In this document: piece after piece, positions 35,516 to 45,374 of the stretch
Layout: the number at the start of each line of letters is the position of its first letter
Numbering within the stretch: position 1 is the stretch's first letter
NCBI GenBank assembly: GCA_007130045.1
Contig: SLTG01000107.1
Location: 1 to 47,648 of the forward strand
DNA: 47,648 nucleotides
Origin: Opitutales bacterium
GTDB lineage: Bacteria > Verrucomicrobiota > Verrucomicrobiia > Opitutales > T3Sed10-336
Reading direction: 5' to 3'
Translations under genes and position numbers: made by a program
The notes under the pieces: generated by a model
The model's input: only the letters and a program-made list of their open reading frames with translations
What the model was told of the DNA's origin: nothing
Databases searched by the model: none

Positions 35516-36700
35516 TTAACGAGCATTTGCTTTGTTCAGATAATCCAATGCTATCTCTAAATATTCCGCTTCATCGAATTCCTTCCCTGTATTTCTTAAA
35601 AGATTGGCGAACCTTACTTTCGATGCTTCCAAACTTGAAATTTGCTGATGTTCCCATTCTTTGTCGGTAACAAGGTACTGAATCATAAACTCATAGGCCT
35701 TTTTTATACTGCCTCCATCAGGCGACTCGTAATTCCACAAATCGACATTCACTTTTTTACCCAGCACCGCAAGTCTTGTAAAAGCGGCTAAATTAGTTAT
35801 CGAATATGAATGTGATCTGGTACGGTGTAATTCATGAGGTTGGCTTCCGTCGGGTTCTATTTGGCTGTCGATCCTCTCTTTTGAAACGGTTTCCATCAGG
35901 GTCCGTATCTGATCGATCTCTCCCAGGTACAAAAAAATATTGTATAGCTGCACATCGTAGGTCGTACCGTGATTATTGCTTCTGGTGGATTCCAACACGC
36001 CTAACTCACTTGTCTGAAGCCAATTTGAGTATTCAGATAACCACTGTCGTACGCCTTCTTCTGTATCTTCGTCTAATGCGGTTTTATATTTCAGAATCTC
36101 CAAAGTAGAAAGAACATTTCTAATACCACCAAACTCGATTATACCAAATGGGCGTCCCTCGGTATGACCGGGAATACCCTGGCCATAGTTCAGGTGAGGA
36201 TTCATAAGAGTAGCCGAATCTATAAACCATGCCCGAATTAAAGATATCGCCTTATCCGCATACTCTTCCTCTCCGGAAAAAAAAAATGCCTTTCCGAGCA
36301 CATCAACGGCACTAAAAAATCTATTCTTCTCTCTAAAATCAGTATAATCGTCCCTGGTCTCGGGATTCACTCGACCATCTCTACGTATGTACGGCATGCC
36401 GTCCGGTGTGTCGGGGTTCGGCCAGAAAAAGGGAGCCAGAGTCATGTAATCGTGCTTGCTTCCGCTGGGTGGCACCCCGGTTTTATTGGTTACCGAAAAC
36501 GGCCCTTGCGTAAGGGCATTATCCGCGTCCCTTATAAGCCGGTTGAAAAAATTGAGCGCCCCGCTTTCTTGCTGTTCAATTTCGGATTTCAGGGCCTGCA
36601 TTCTATCAAAATCAGTAACCGTCAAACCGTATTGATCACTTTTGATAGTATTGCAACCGAGAAGAGATCCAAAAACAATGATGTATAAAATCGATTTCAT
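35516..36700 (-). CDS. Alginate-lyase-superfamily lipoprotein (paralogue 1)
   Basis: This 394-residue exported lipoprotein has lipobox LLGC with C16 as lipid anchor. The rest is the (alpha/alpha) toroid of the alginate-lyase superfamily (PF05426, PL5/PL38-like). It includes SKHDYMTLAPFFWPNPDTPD at 81-100 and the active-site segment SNNHGTTYDV at 241-250. N243 and H244 are the expected catalytic pair, and Y299 in the RTRSHSYS segment is the expected catalytic tyrosine. The full motif set argues for an active polysaccharide lyase on a uronic-acid polymer such as mannuronan or glucuronan. It is adjacent, in tandem, to a divergent paralogue at 36830-38032. The codon use is AT-rich and unlike the core genes. 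Confidence 0.85.
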   Translation of the reverse strand: MKSILYIIVFGSLLGCNTIKSDQYGLTVTDFDRMQALKSEIEQQESGALNFFNRLIRDADNALTQGPFSVTNKTGVPPSGSKHDYMTLAPFFWPNPDTPDGMPYIRRDGRVNPETRDDYTDFREKNRFFSAVDVLGKAFFFSGEEEYADKAISLIRAWFIDSATLMNPHLNYGQGIPGHTEGRPFGIIEFGGIRNVLSTLEILKYKTALDEDTEEGVRQWLSEYSNWLQTSELGVLESTRSNNHGTTYDVQLYNIFLYLGEIDQIRTLMETVSKERIDSQIEPDGSQPHELHRTRSHSYSITNLAAFTRLAVLGKKVNVDLWNYESPDGGSIKKAYEFMIQYLVTDKEWEHQQISSLEASKVRFANLLRNTGKEFDEAEYLEIALDYLNKANAR

Positions 36701-36829
36701 AATTCAAAAAACTTATCTATCCGATCAAGTAACTCGCTAATAATCGGCAAGTTATGTTTTCGGCTGGTTTAATCGGGATTTCCGTGATAGAAATACTGTC
36801 TGATCAGATTGCCGATTCTTGTCAATATC

Positions 36830-38032
36830 TCAATTCCTGTTCAGATGATTCTGAGCGATCTCAATATACTCCGGTTCATCGAATTCCTTCCCTGCGTGCA
36901 GCAATAAGTTTGCAAATCTCGTTTTCGCTGCTCCGAGGCTTGTTATTTGCTGGTATTCCCATTCTTTATCTGTAGCAATATAGGGTATAAGGAATTCGTA
37001 GGCTTTTTTTATACTTCGCCCATCAGACGACTCGAAATTCCAAAGATCAACGTCATACTTCTTTCCAAAAGAGGCCAGCCTGGTTAAATACCGAAGGTTG
37101 CCTGTTGAGTAAGTAAATGATTTTGTTCTTGCCAGTTCACGCGGCATTTTCCCATCAGGTTCAATGTGTTTTGCTATACGCTTCTCGCGGGCGTCATTCA
37201 ATATTTCTTTTACTTCATCTATTCTTTCCAAATAGATCAAAATATTGATACGTTTTACATCACACATTGTTCCAATGTTATTATGTAAATCATTTATAGC
37301 TCTTAGACCGACTTCACTGGTCTGATACCACAAGAGATAATCAGTTAACCATGTTTTAAAGCCTATTTCCGATTCATAGGGTAAGGCACCCCCTTTTTTC
37401 AAGAGCCTGACCGAGGTAATCATCGATCCTCCTATTCCGCCCATTTCAATAGTTCCGGCAGGCCGACCATTCGATAAACCGGGAATTGCTTGCGCAAAAT
37501 CGTGGTTTGGATTCATTCTCGTTTCAGGATTGATAAACCAGTTTTCAAGCAGTTGAACGGCCTTTTCTGCATATATTTTGTCGCCTGAATAGAAATAAGC
37601 TCTCGACAAATCACTTATCGCACGAAAACATTCTCTCATTTCCAAAAAATCGGTATAATCACCACGGGTTTCCGGATTCACTTGTCCGTCTTTTCGAATC
37701 CACGGTAGCCCGTCAGGGCTATCTGGGTCAGGCCACCAATACGGAGCCAGGCTCAAATAATCATGTTTATCGCCACTTGCCGCCACCCCCTTTTTGTTCA
37801 TCACGGAATACGGGCCCTCTGAAAGGGCTCGATCTGCTCTGTCAATCAATCGGTGGTATTCCGCCAGGGCACTTTCCTCCTCTTCAGCAATGCGATTCCT
37901 TAATTCCAGCATTGATGATAACCCGGCAATCGATGATTCATCGGGATTATTCTGTTTAGTTTTACAAGCTGATAACAAGGCAGCAGAGGCCATTGCTATT
38001 ATCAAGATTATTGTATTTGTTGGTTTGTGCAT
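36830..38032 (-). CDS. Alginate-lyase-superfamily lipoprotein (paralogue 2, altered site)
   Basis: This 400-residue lipoprotein has lipobox LSAC at C23 and aligns with paralogue 1 over its whole length (DKHDYLSLAPYWWPDPDSPD matches the earlier family block). The active-site segment reads HNNIGTMCDV where paralogue 1 has SNNHGTTYDV: the histidine is replaced by isoleucine (I253) and the following tyrosine by cysteine (C257). The later tyrosine Y308 in ARTKSFTYST is kept. In alginate lyase A1-III the corresponding histidine and tyrosine act in catalysis, so this copy may be inactive, may use a changed mechanism, or may bind substrate only. The tandem placement suggests duplication followed by divergence. 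Confidence 0.83.
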   Translation of the reverse strand: MHKPTNTIILIIAMASAALLSACKTKQNNPDESSIAGLSSMLELRNRIAEEEESALAEYHRLIDRADRALSEGPYSVMNKKGVAASGDKHDYLSLAPYWWPDPDSPDGLPWIRKDGQVNPETRGDYTDFLEMRECFRAISDLSRAYFYSGDKIYAEKAVQLLENWFINPETRMNPNHDFAQAIPGLSNGRPAGTIEMGGIGGSMITSVRLLKKGGALPYESEIGFKTWLTDYLLWYQTSEVGLRAINDLHNNIGTMCDVKRINILIYLERIDEVKEILNDAREKRIAKHIEPDGKMPRELARTKSFTYSTGNLRYLTRLASFGKKYDVDLWNFESSDGRSIKKAYEFLIPYIATDKEWEYQQITSLGAAKTRFANLLLHAGKEFDEPEYIEIAQNHLNRN

Positions 38033-38780
38033 ATTTCAACACTTTGTTGAATGAATTAATAATTATCTAAAAATGATTAAAATCAATTTTACTAAAATGG
38101 CATTAATTCTGATCCGATATCCTGACTGAACGGCAGCGTCATTATCTCATTAAAAAACAGGAAAATCATAAAGTTGATTGTGGTAAGTGCGGTTTTCGGA
38201 ATACAGAGAAATTATTCCTGATAAGGCATCCACATACAAGTCGAATTTTCAGTTTATTTGAACATGCTAATTACTTATCTCCGGTGTAAGATTTGAGATT
38301 TAGCTTCGCTGCCACCTCGCGGTTTCGCCATGCTCGAGATAAAGGAGCTTTCAGGAACCTCAAAGTGCCCATGGGTTGGTGGCGGCACAACCGTTACCCA
38401 CCCATCCCCGTGACAGTGCAACTGCTTGTCTAATGGCAGGAAGTCGCTTTTCGGATGGCGTGGGCTCTCGCCCGCTAAAACCTTCAAGGTTCTTGTAGTT
38501 ATTTGAATGCATATAGTGCTAAATCCCGTAATGGATGCTCCTGCCGACGATCACACGATTATCCCGGCCGAATGCGATAAGCCGCAGCGGAAACTGCGGG
38601 AAAGACTCGTCAAGCACGGCTACTGGATATATCGAATGGTGTGCAATTTGTTGACAATTGGAACCATTATTGATTTCAATCATACCAGATGGTCTGAAAT
38701 TTGCGTTGACACAGGATGAGCCTCGAGGACCAAGCCTTAGGTTTTCCGGCGACGCTGGATTCGAATACCGAACTCTCGCA
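38033..38780. other. 748-bp region without a recognised gene
   Basis: The first 240 bp are very AT-rich and probably hold the promoter of the lipoprotein gene on the minus strand and spacer sequence. From about 38275 the composition becomes GC-richer, with short open frames on both strands that match nothing I recognise. The change in composition at about 38275 looks like a junction between two acquired segments. The coding start of the HEAT-DUF1080 gene at 38781 is chosen by its signal peptide; open frame continues upstream without one. Confidence 0.4.
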
Positions 38781-41606
38781 ATGAACGTAAGAACGGAAAT
38801 TAATAAAATAACGAGAGCGGTTTGCTTATCCTTATTGGGCGTTTGGATTCTGGGTGCTTCCATAACAACGGCGAACGATATCCGGGATGAAATCGACCGC
38901 GCTGTGACGCGGACCGCGGACGATCCCGAGGCTCGTGCGGCTTTGGAGGAGGAGTGCATTGAGCTTGCTACGACGGTGGATGACATTCCCTTCGCCGATC
39001 GCTATCGCGCGTTCCGCATTCTGGAGGTTATCGGAACCGAGCGTTGTATCGAGCCGTTGGCGGCTTTGCTGGGTGATTTCGAACTCTCGCATGCAGCTCG
39101 CAATGTGCTGGAAAAGCTGCCCCATGAGGCTGTGGACCGCGCGCTGCTGGACGCGCTGACGACCACTTCCGGAAGCGCTCGATTGGGAGTCATGGGGTCA
39201 CTGGGCGCCCGCCGGACAACCCCCGCCGTCGATCCATTGATCGCATTACTGGCTCACGATGACGATGCAATTTCGGCCGGTGCTGCGGCTGCGCTGGGCC
39301 GTATTGGCACTCCGGCCGCGTTGGCATCCCTGCGCGCGCGCCTGGACGGGACGGTCGACCGCGGGCGCAAACTGGAATTGTACAAAGCCATTCTCCACGC
39401 GGCCGAAATGCTGGTGAGAGATGGACGTGGGGACACAGCCTTACCCGCCTACGAATCACTTATGGAAGCAGACCGCCCCGCTCATGTTCGTGCCGGTGCG
39501 TTCCGGGGCGCTCTTGCCGCGCAACCTTCGGCGGCGCCGGATCTGGCATATCGGGCGATTCTTGGCGAGGACCGGCTATTTCGGAGGGAGGCAATCGGTG
39601 TTTTGTCTGAGCTGGACGGCGGCGAATTGGTCCAACGGCTGGTGGGCGATTTTGAAGACTTTGCCTCCGAAATAAAGGTGGTTCTTCTGGACATCTTCGC
39701 GGAATGGGGGGATCCCGTGACCTTGCCTGTGGTCAACGAGGCTCTGCTGGATAGCGCTGGAGATGTGCGCATGGCCGCGATAGGAGCGGTCAACGTGCTT
39801 GGTGACGCTTCCTCTATCGAGCCGCTTGGACGCCTCCTGGACGAGACGGATGACAGGTCGGAGCTGCGGGGAGCTATCGAATCTCTGCGCAGAATCGAGG
39901 AGCCCGACATGAACTCGAAACTGGTTGCTTACATCGAGGTGGCGTCGATGTCCGCGCGTCCGCATATTATTACCGTGCTGGCGCAACGAGACGCGGTTGA
40001 AGCCGTGGACGCCATTATGGCTCAAGTCGAACACGAACCGATGCGGGTAGCGGCGTTCCGTGCCCTGAACCACTTGGCTCGACCCGAACATTTACCCTCG
40101 ATGCTGAAGCTGCTGACGGAGCTGGAGGGCGATACCGGGCGCAACGAGGCGATCAATGCGGTCGTTTCATTGAGCCGCCGGATGGCGGAAATCTCGAATC
40201 CTACAATAATTCGGGCGGTGTATGGAGACTTGCCCGACGGTCCAACAGTAGATGCTACAAGCGAGGTTGCGCAAATGGCCAGGGAAGGGCGTAACCGTAT
40301 TCCGGCTTCCAATCAGATCGCTGGAGATCCGGCGCCCGGAATCGGGAAGAAATTGCGGGTGGATTACAGGATCAATGATGAGGCGCGCAGCGCAACAGGT
40401 TTGGAGGGCGAGGATGTGCAGCTTTCCGCAGAAGAAAGAACGGTGGCGGTTGAACGGATCGTCGAGGCATTGGATAGCGCTTCCGACGCGGAAGCGAAGG
40501 TCTCATTGTTGGGTGTGCTGAGGGGATTGGGCGGACAAACGGCCTTTGATGCCGCGGCCCGTTATCTTTATCACGAAGATGAGCGGATACACAACGGAGC
40601 GGTGCGCGCGTTGGCGGACTGGCCCGATGCGTACGCTCTCGAAGTGTTGGTGGATCTCTCCCGTAACGCTCCCGAACCCAGGCACCGGACTGTGGCACTG
40701 CGCGGGGCCGTGCGACTATTGCGGGATATGGACCCGTCAAGCTCCGAAACGCTTTCGCGTTACGCGGCGCTGACCACGGGCGACCGAAGCTCCGGAGATC
40801 TCGTATTTATCTTCTCCGGTCTGGCAGAGGTCGCGCATCCGGCGGCTTTGCGACTGCTGCAATCGTATCTGGATGACGAGGACGTGCGCGAAGAAGCGTT
40901 GATCGCGGTCCGCCGGATCGCGGACACGCTGGATAGGGATCCGGAAACGATATTGGCCGGCGTGGACGACGAATTACCGGATGTAGCAAGGTTCAAGCCG
41001 ATCTTCGATGGTGAAAGTCTGGACGGATGGCGAGGCGACCTGGCGTTGTGGTGGGCGGAGGATGGTCATATCGTCGGGCAGACCGACGAAGATAATCCTC
41101 TGGCGCATAATTCATTCCTGATACGCGACGAGGTCGAATCGGATTTCCAGCTGAAATTCAGTTATCGCATAGACACTCCGTGGGCGAATTCCGGTGTGCA
41201 AGTCCGCTCCGAGGAATTTGAAGAATACCGCGTGCGTGGTTATCAACCCGACATCGCGACCACTGACTGGATAACCGGTATCTGTTACGAAGAAGGTGGA
41301 CGGGGCATTCTGGCTCGTCGCGGCCAGCGAGTGCATCTGGCAGGGGACGGGAGAACCGACACACGGCGATTCGCAGAAGAAAGGGCTTTGGGAGAGCACA
41401 TTCACGTTCACGATTGGAATGAATACCAGGTAATCGCTTTGGGCAACCGTCTGACCACGTATATCAACGGGCATCTCATGCATGAAGTCATCGATGACAC
41501 CCCGTCGGCCCGGGACAGGGGCATCATCGCTTTTCAACTGCACACGGGAAATCCCATGACAATTCGTTTCAAGGAAATCAAGTTGAAAAGATTGTCGGAG
41601 GAGTGA
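38781..41606 (+). CDS. Exported HEAT-repeat protein with C-terminal DUF1080 domain
   Basis: This protein of about 941 residues has a signal peptide (hydrophobic core AVCLSLLGVWILGASITTA, cleavage near residue 32). Most of the length is alpha-helical HEAT-like repeats (for example AVDPLIALLAHDDDAISAGA, then GAAAALGRIGTPAALASL), in about 15 units. Residues 738-941 form a DUF1080 / 3-keto-disaccharide hydrolase-type lectin-like fold, beginning FKPIFDGESLDGW and ending with YINGHLMHEVIDD and IAFQLHTGNPMTIRFKEIKL. DUF1080 is abundant in Planctomycetes and Verrucomicrobia and is linked to 3-keto-glycoside cleavage, with the neighbouring oxidoreductase as the expected partner for making the 3-keto sugar. 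The HEAT part probably acts as a scaffold. GC content is higher than in the flanking island genes. Confidence 0.88.
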   Translation: MNVRTEINKITRAVCLSLLGVWILGASITTANDIRDEIDRAVTRTADDPEARAALEEECIELATTVDDIPFADRYRAFRILEVIGTERCIEPLAALLGDFELSHAARNVLEKLPHEAVDRALLDALTTTSGSARLGVMGSLGARRTTPAVDPLIALLAHDDDAISAGAAAALGRIGTPAALASLRARLDGTVDRGRKLELYKAILHAAEMLVRDGRGDTALPAYESLMEADRPAHVRAGAFRGALAAQPSAAPDLAYRAILGEDRLFRREAIGVLSELDGGELVQRLVGDFEDFASEIKVVLLDIFAEWGDPVTLPVVNEALLDSAGDVRMAAIGAVNVLGDASSIEPLGRLLDETDDRSELRGAIESLRRIEEPDMNSKLVAYIEVASMSARPHIITVLAQRDAVEAVDAIMAQVEHEPMRVAAFRALNHLARPEHLPSMLKLLTELEGDTGRNEAINAVVSLSRRMAEISNPTIIRAVYGDLPDGPTVDATSEVAQMAREGRNRIPASNQIAGDPAPGIGKKLRVDYRINDEARSATGLEGEDVQLSAEERTVAVERIVEALDSASDAEAKVSLLGVLRGLGGQTAFDAAARYLYHEDERIHNGAVRALADWPDAYALEVLVDLSRNAPEPRHRTVALRGAVRLLRDMDPSSSETLSRYAALTTGDRSSGDLVFIFSGLAEVAHPAALRLLQSYLDDEDVREEALIAVRRIADTLDRDPETILAGVDDELPDVARFKPIFDGESLDGWRGDLALWWAEDGHIVGQTDEDNPLAHNSFLIRDEVESDFQLKFSYRIDTPWANSGVQVRSEEFEEYRVRGYQPDIATTDWITGICYEEGGRGILARRGQRVHLAGDGRTDTRRFAEERALGEHIHVHDWNEYQVIALGNRLTTYINGHLMHEVIDDTPSARDRGIIAFQLHTGNPMTIRFKEIKLKRLSEE

Positions 41607-41669
41607 CCGGTTCGCGGCCTTACGTCTCCATTATGTTCTGGTCAAATTTTGAAACCGGAGAGGAATTAT

Positions 41670-42938
41670 ATGACAACAAAATCGATACTGAGCAGGCGGG
41701 AATTTATACGGCGGGCGGCATTCGCAACCGGCGCCATCGGCGCGGTGCCGATGGTCATCACGCACGCGTCCGCGCGTCCGGTTCCCAGCGAGCGCGTCGC
41801 GGTGGGCGTCATCGGCATCAGGGGCCGGGGAAATTTTCTACTGAACTCATTCATGCAACACGCTGACGTGCAGGTCGTAGCGGTGTGCGATGTCTTCAAG
41901 GATCGTCGGCTCCGAGCAAAGGAGCGGGTGGACAGCCACTATGGAAACCAGGACTGCGCTGTCTATATCGACATGCGGGAAATGCTTGCCCGCCCCGACA
42001 TCGATGCGGTGGTTGTCGCTACGGGCGACAACAATCACGCGTTGTGTTCTTTGTTGGCGGCGCGGGCGGGCAAGGATATTTTCTGCGAAAAACCTATGAG
42101 CGTGACCGCCGCCGAGGGTCGTGCCGTCACCGAAACCGTCAATCGCTTCGGACGGATTTACCAGTGCGGGACACAGCGCAGGAACGTTAGCAACTTCGTG
42201 TTCGCCGTGGAATTGGCCCGCTCCGGCAGGCTGGGCCAAATTGAAACCATGTACGCGGAGAAGGCTTGGGCGGATTCCGGTTTGCATTTTGAAGTATACG
42301 AGCCGGAACCCGAGCCGGCGTATGAAGAGCTGGCCTGGGATTTATGGCTGGGCGCCGCGGCTTGGCGGCCGTTCAACAAGAGATATACCGAACGGGCGGG
42401 TTGGCGCACACACGGAGATTTTTCCGGAGGTTCGATCGCGGAATGGGGATCGCACACCGTGGATATATGCCAATGGGCGATTGGCGCCGACGACACCGCG
42501 CCGGTCCGTTATGAACCCATCAATGAGATGGGCGACGTCGAGGCGAGGTACGCCAACGGCACCAGGCTGGTCATCACCAAAGGGCTGCGTTTCGGTACGT
42601 GCCCCGTGCGAATCGAAGGCACGGAGGGTTGGGTGGAAACGGGTGATTCCGGCCAGATGGAAACGTATCCGGCTTCTCTTGCGGCCGAACGTCGTTTTCC
42701 CGGAGGCCATTCTCCTGAAGGGCACGTTCGGGAATTCCTGAACAGTGTGAAGACCCGCCGTCAACCGCGATCAATGGCCGAGAACGCGCACCACTCCATG
42801 CTCGCCTGCCACTGCGCCAACATCAGCGTGCGCCTGAATCGCGCATTGGATTTCGATCCCATCAACGAGGAATTCCCAGACAATCAAGAGGCCACTCGCC
42901 TGTTGTCGCGTGCATATCGCGATCCTTGGGTGCTGTAG
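41670..42938 (+). CDS. Tat-exported Gfo/Idh/MocA oxidoreductase
   Basis: This protein of about 422 residues begins with a twin-arginine signal (SRREFIRRAAFATGAIGAV at residues 8-26). Folding in the cytoplasm with its nicotinamide cofactor before export is therefore expected. The Rossmann motif is VGVIGIRGRGN at 45-55, and EKP is at 140-142 in FCEKPMSVTAAEG. ATG 41670 has GGAGAGG about 8 bp upstream, a strong ribosome site. It lies 63 bp after the HEAT-DUF1080 gene. The pair suggests an oxidise-then-cleave route in which the sugar is oxidised at C3 and the glycosidic bond then cut by the DUF1080 domain, as known for 3-keto-glycoside pathways. The exact substrate is not shown by sequence. Confidence 0.9.
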   Translation: MTTKSILSRREFIRRAAFATGAIGAVPMVITHASARPVPSERVAVGVIGIRGRGNFLLNSFMQHADVQVVAVCDVFKDRRLRAKERVDSHYGNQDCAVYIDMREMLARPDIDAVVVATGDNNHALCSLLAARAGKDIFCEKPMSVTAAEGRAVTETVNRFGRIYQCGTQRRNVSNFVFAVELARSGRLGQIETMYAEKAWADSGLHFEVYEPEPEPAYEELAWDLWLGAAAWRPFNKRYTERAGWRTHGDFSGGSIAEWGSHTVDICQWAIGADDTAPVRYEPINEMGDVEARYANGTRLVITKGLRFGTCPVRIEGTEGWVETGDSGQMETYPASLAAERRFPGGHSPEGHVREFLNSVKTRRQPRSMAENAHHSMLACHCANISVRLNRALDFDPINEEFPDNQEATRLLSRAYRDPWVL

Positions 42939-43120
42939 TAGTGCCTCGGCGATGCGCATCGTAAGCGTCAGATTAGCCCGCCTACCCATTCCGCTTGGTA
43001 CATCGTGGACTCGGATGCAGTATAAAAGCGGAACCTCCGAATCAAAGGCTTCCAGGGTACCAGTAATAAATCCGTGAGGACACAAATCTGGATCGCGGTA
43101 TGCGTCCAGCCGATAAGTGT

Positions 43121-45241
43121 TTAATCCTTTCTGGAAATTTCGATATCTTGTCTCACATACCCTGTTGTTTTCACCCAATCGACATTCCCTACACGATTGG
43201 TCCATAGTGGATTCTTGTTTTGCTTAAGAGCGGAATAGGTGAAAGCCTCCCAGCAGGCAAGTGCCAAAGAAAGTTCCTCAACTGCTGTAGTCTGATACTC
43301 TTTGTCTTTGGTTTCCCGGTAAAGCGCAACATAGGTTGAACCCGCAATTTTGTGGGCATAATATTTTCCAAGATGGGCCATTGTTTCAATATCATGCAAG
43401 GTGACCTTCAGCTCGCGGTTTTTACCGGCTTTCATTGTTTTCAACAACTCAAATACCGTATCGGCCCGAGCATTTAGTTGGCTTGTAACATCGAACGGAC
43501 CTGAAAGAGATGAACTTTCACCGGAAACAACCATTTCCACATATTCGGGAATGGTCATGCAGCCGGAGTAGGCATGAACCGGATAATTGATAAACGTATT
43601 GACATCATGAAATCCCGTTTCATTGCCTGCAGGCCCCGGTCGGCCTCTACACCCTTCAATGAACCAAAACACGTCGATGCGCCCCCAGTGAAATGCAGTA
43701 GTAGTGGGATAAATCATGGATGCAGTCTGCCACACCTTGAAGAGAGTTTCAGCATCCACTTCCGGATAGCGATATTGCAGCATAGCGATCAACCGTTCAT
43801 TGGAAAGTTCCGGGTTATATCCGAACCTGCCCCACATCATCCAGTGGTACCAATGTTTTACGATTTCTATTTGACGAGGGTCCTCGGCTTGTTTCGATAA
43901 AAATTCTCTGCCCCATATATAGTTGTCGGAGCCATAATAAAAACCTAGGGTTGATTCGTAAGGAACATTATCAATAAACTCACGCACAAAATCGGGGGCG
44001 CCCCAGCGAAAAAAATAGTTATCGTCGTTGCGCATGGTCCACATGGTTTTCATACCCTCTATGTCTTTCACGAAATCATCAACATGGGGCTGTTTCGTAA
44101 CGCTCATAACATGTGCCTGGGCGTATTTAAAACTGAAAACGAAATCAATATTATCTACTTCGTTCAGAGGTTGAAATCTATTCGCGATTTCCTTTGCCCC
44201 TGTTTGATGCCGCCGATGAATAAACAAAAAGTTCCTGTCAGGCATATCTCTCGCGGCATCCAGCATGCCCTGCCCGTAAGTGTCGAAAATCCATTCTTCC
44301 CGGTCCATGATTGGAATCCCATGCATGTTCTCGCCGGTAGTGATCCCAATTCCCGCCAAAAGGGGATAGGTAACAAACATCTGCTTCACGCTTTCACGGA
44401 AATAATCGCGGGTTACCGGGTTGTCGATTTGGTCGGTGATGCCATATTTGCCTTCGGTGCCATTGACAAGGATATTCCAGGTTACAATATAAAACCGAAT
44501 GTTGCGATCATTGGCATACGCCATTACCTTTTGCCAGAATTCGATTTTTTCTTCGATGGATATTTCCTGCAATACCTCGGTTTGAGCCAAAATTTCAGGT
44601 TTATCAAATTCGATTGCCCATGGGTGATAATATTCGTCCCATACCCCTGTTGATCGCAAAACATCATCCAATGCCACATCAGGATAGTGAGGAACCTTCA
44701 CCATTGAAGGGAAGGGGTGCAGGTTCCACAAAGATATGAAATTATACCTGTATCGGGCAAGGTTGTCAATGTATTCGGTCCAGAAATCAAAATTCCACAT
44801 CTCGGGCATGTTTTTCTGCGCAGCGTCACTAGCATCGGAATAACTGGGAGTTCTTACATCAAGAGGGATATTAAATTTTGTTCCACGCAATTTAGTATAA
44901 GGATTCTGGCTTGTTTTCATAACGCCATCCATCCCGAAAAGCATAATCTGTTCGGCCAGTTCCAGTCCGCCATACATCGCGCCCGCCGCATCAAAGCCGG
45001 TCACTGTAATTTGTTTGCCGATTCTTTCAATAACAAACCCCTCTGATTTCAGCACTGCTGCATCCGGGTCAATGGCAATAATCAGATCGGATTCATCACG
45101 TTCACCGAATTCTATATAAAACCCGTTTTCATCAAGCACTCTTTTCAGCTCATCCACTGCGAACTGAATTTTCGGGTTGTCATCCTGCATGTACAAGATA
45201 ATTGCATTTTGACCACTGTTGCACCCTGTTACAAGTGTCAT
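43121..45241 (-). CDS. Glycosidase-like protein (GH67/GH115 N-domain type)
   Basis: The product is about 706 residues. The N-terminal 110 residues resemble the alpha-glucuronidase N-terminal domain (FAVDELKRVLDENGF, then GFVIERIGKQITVTGFDAA). A barrel-like region follows, with segments WNLHPFPSMVKVPHYPD, LAGIGITTGENMHG and FHWGRIDVFWFIEGCRG. Alpha-glucuronidases of families 67 and 115 remove glucuronic acid side groups from xylan-type or related polymers; the match is only to the general fold, so activity is not claimed. The start is odd: residues 1-7 are MTLVTGC, a lipobox-like cysteine with almost no leader, and an in-frame stop lies 10 codons upstream of the ATG. The leader may be damaged, or a non-ATG start may be used. 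Confidence 0.6.
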   Translation of the reverse strand: MTLVTGCNSGQNAIILYMQDDNPKIQFAVDELKRVLDENGFYIEFGERDESDLIIAIDPDAAVLKSEGFVIERIGKQITVTGFDAAGAMYGGLELAEQIMLFGMDGVMKTSQNPYTKLRGTKFNIPLDVRTPSYSDASDAAQKNMPEMWNFDFWTEYIDNLARYRYNFISLWNLHPFPSMVKVPHYPDVALDDVLRSTGVWDEYYHPWAIEFDKPEILAQTEVLQEISIEEKIEFWQKVMAYANDRNIRFYIVTWNILVNGTEGKYGITDQIDNPVTRDYFRESVKQMFVTYPLLAGIGITTGENMHGIPIMDREEWIFDTYGQGMLDAARDMPDRNFLFIHRRHQTGAKEIANRFQPLNEVDNIDFVFSFKYAQAHVMSVTKQPHVDDFVKDIEGMKTMWTMRNDDNYFFRWGAPDFVREFIDNVPYESTLGFYYGSDNYIWGREFLSKQAEDPRQIEIVKHWYHWMMWGRFGYNPELSNERLIAMLQYRYPEVDAETLFKVWQTASMIYPTTTAFHWGRIDVFWFIEGCRGRPGPAGNETGFHDVNTFINYPVHAYSGCMTIPEYVEMVVSGESSSLSGPFDVTSQLNARADTVFELLKTMKAGKNRELKVTLHDIETMAHLGKYYAHKIAGSTYVALYRETKDKEYQTTAVEELSLALACWEAFTYSALKQNKNPLWTNRVGNVDWVKTTGYVRQDIEISRKD

Positions 45242-45374
45242 CCTGAATAAAAAGCTACCGGGCTGTTAAATGCCCAGTGGCCTGTTTTCTTGCATATATG
45301 CTTGATTTTTATTTATAAAGAATTCCTGTGAGATCTTGCGCAAAACGCGCGGGATTTCCGCTTAACGAATAAGA

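Noticed and set aside
38507-38719. Short plus-strand gene upstream of the HEAT-DUF1080 gene
   Set aside because: No ribosome site, no recognised family, and a competing open frame on the opposite strand of equal quality.
42771-43205. Minus-strand protein of about 144 residues between the oxidoreductase and glycosidase-like genes
   Set aside because: It overlaps both confident genes and has no family pattern outside a short stretch in the gap.
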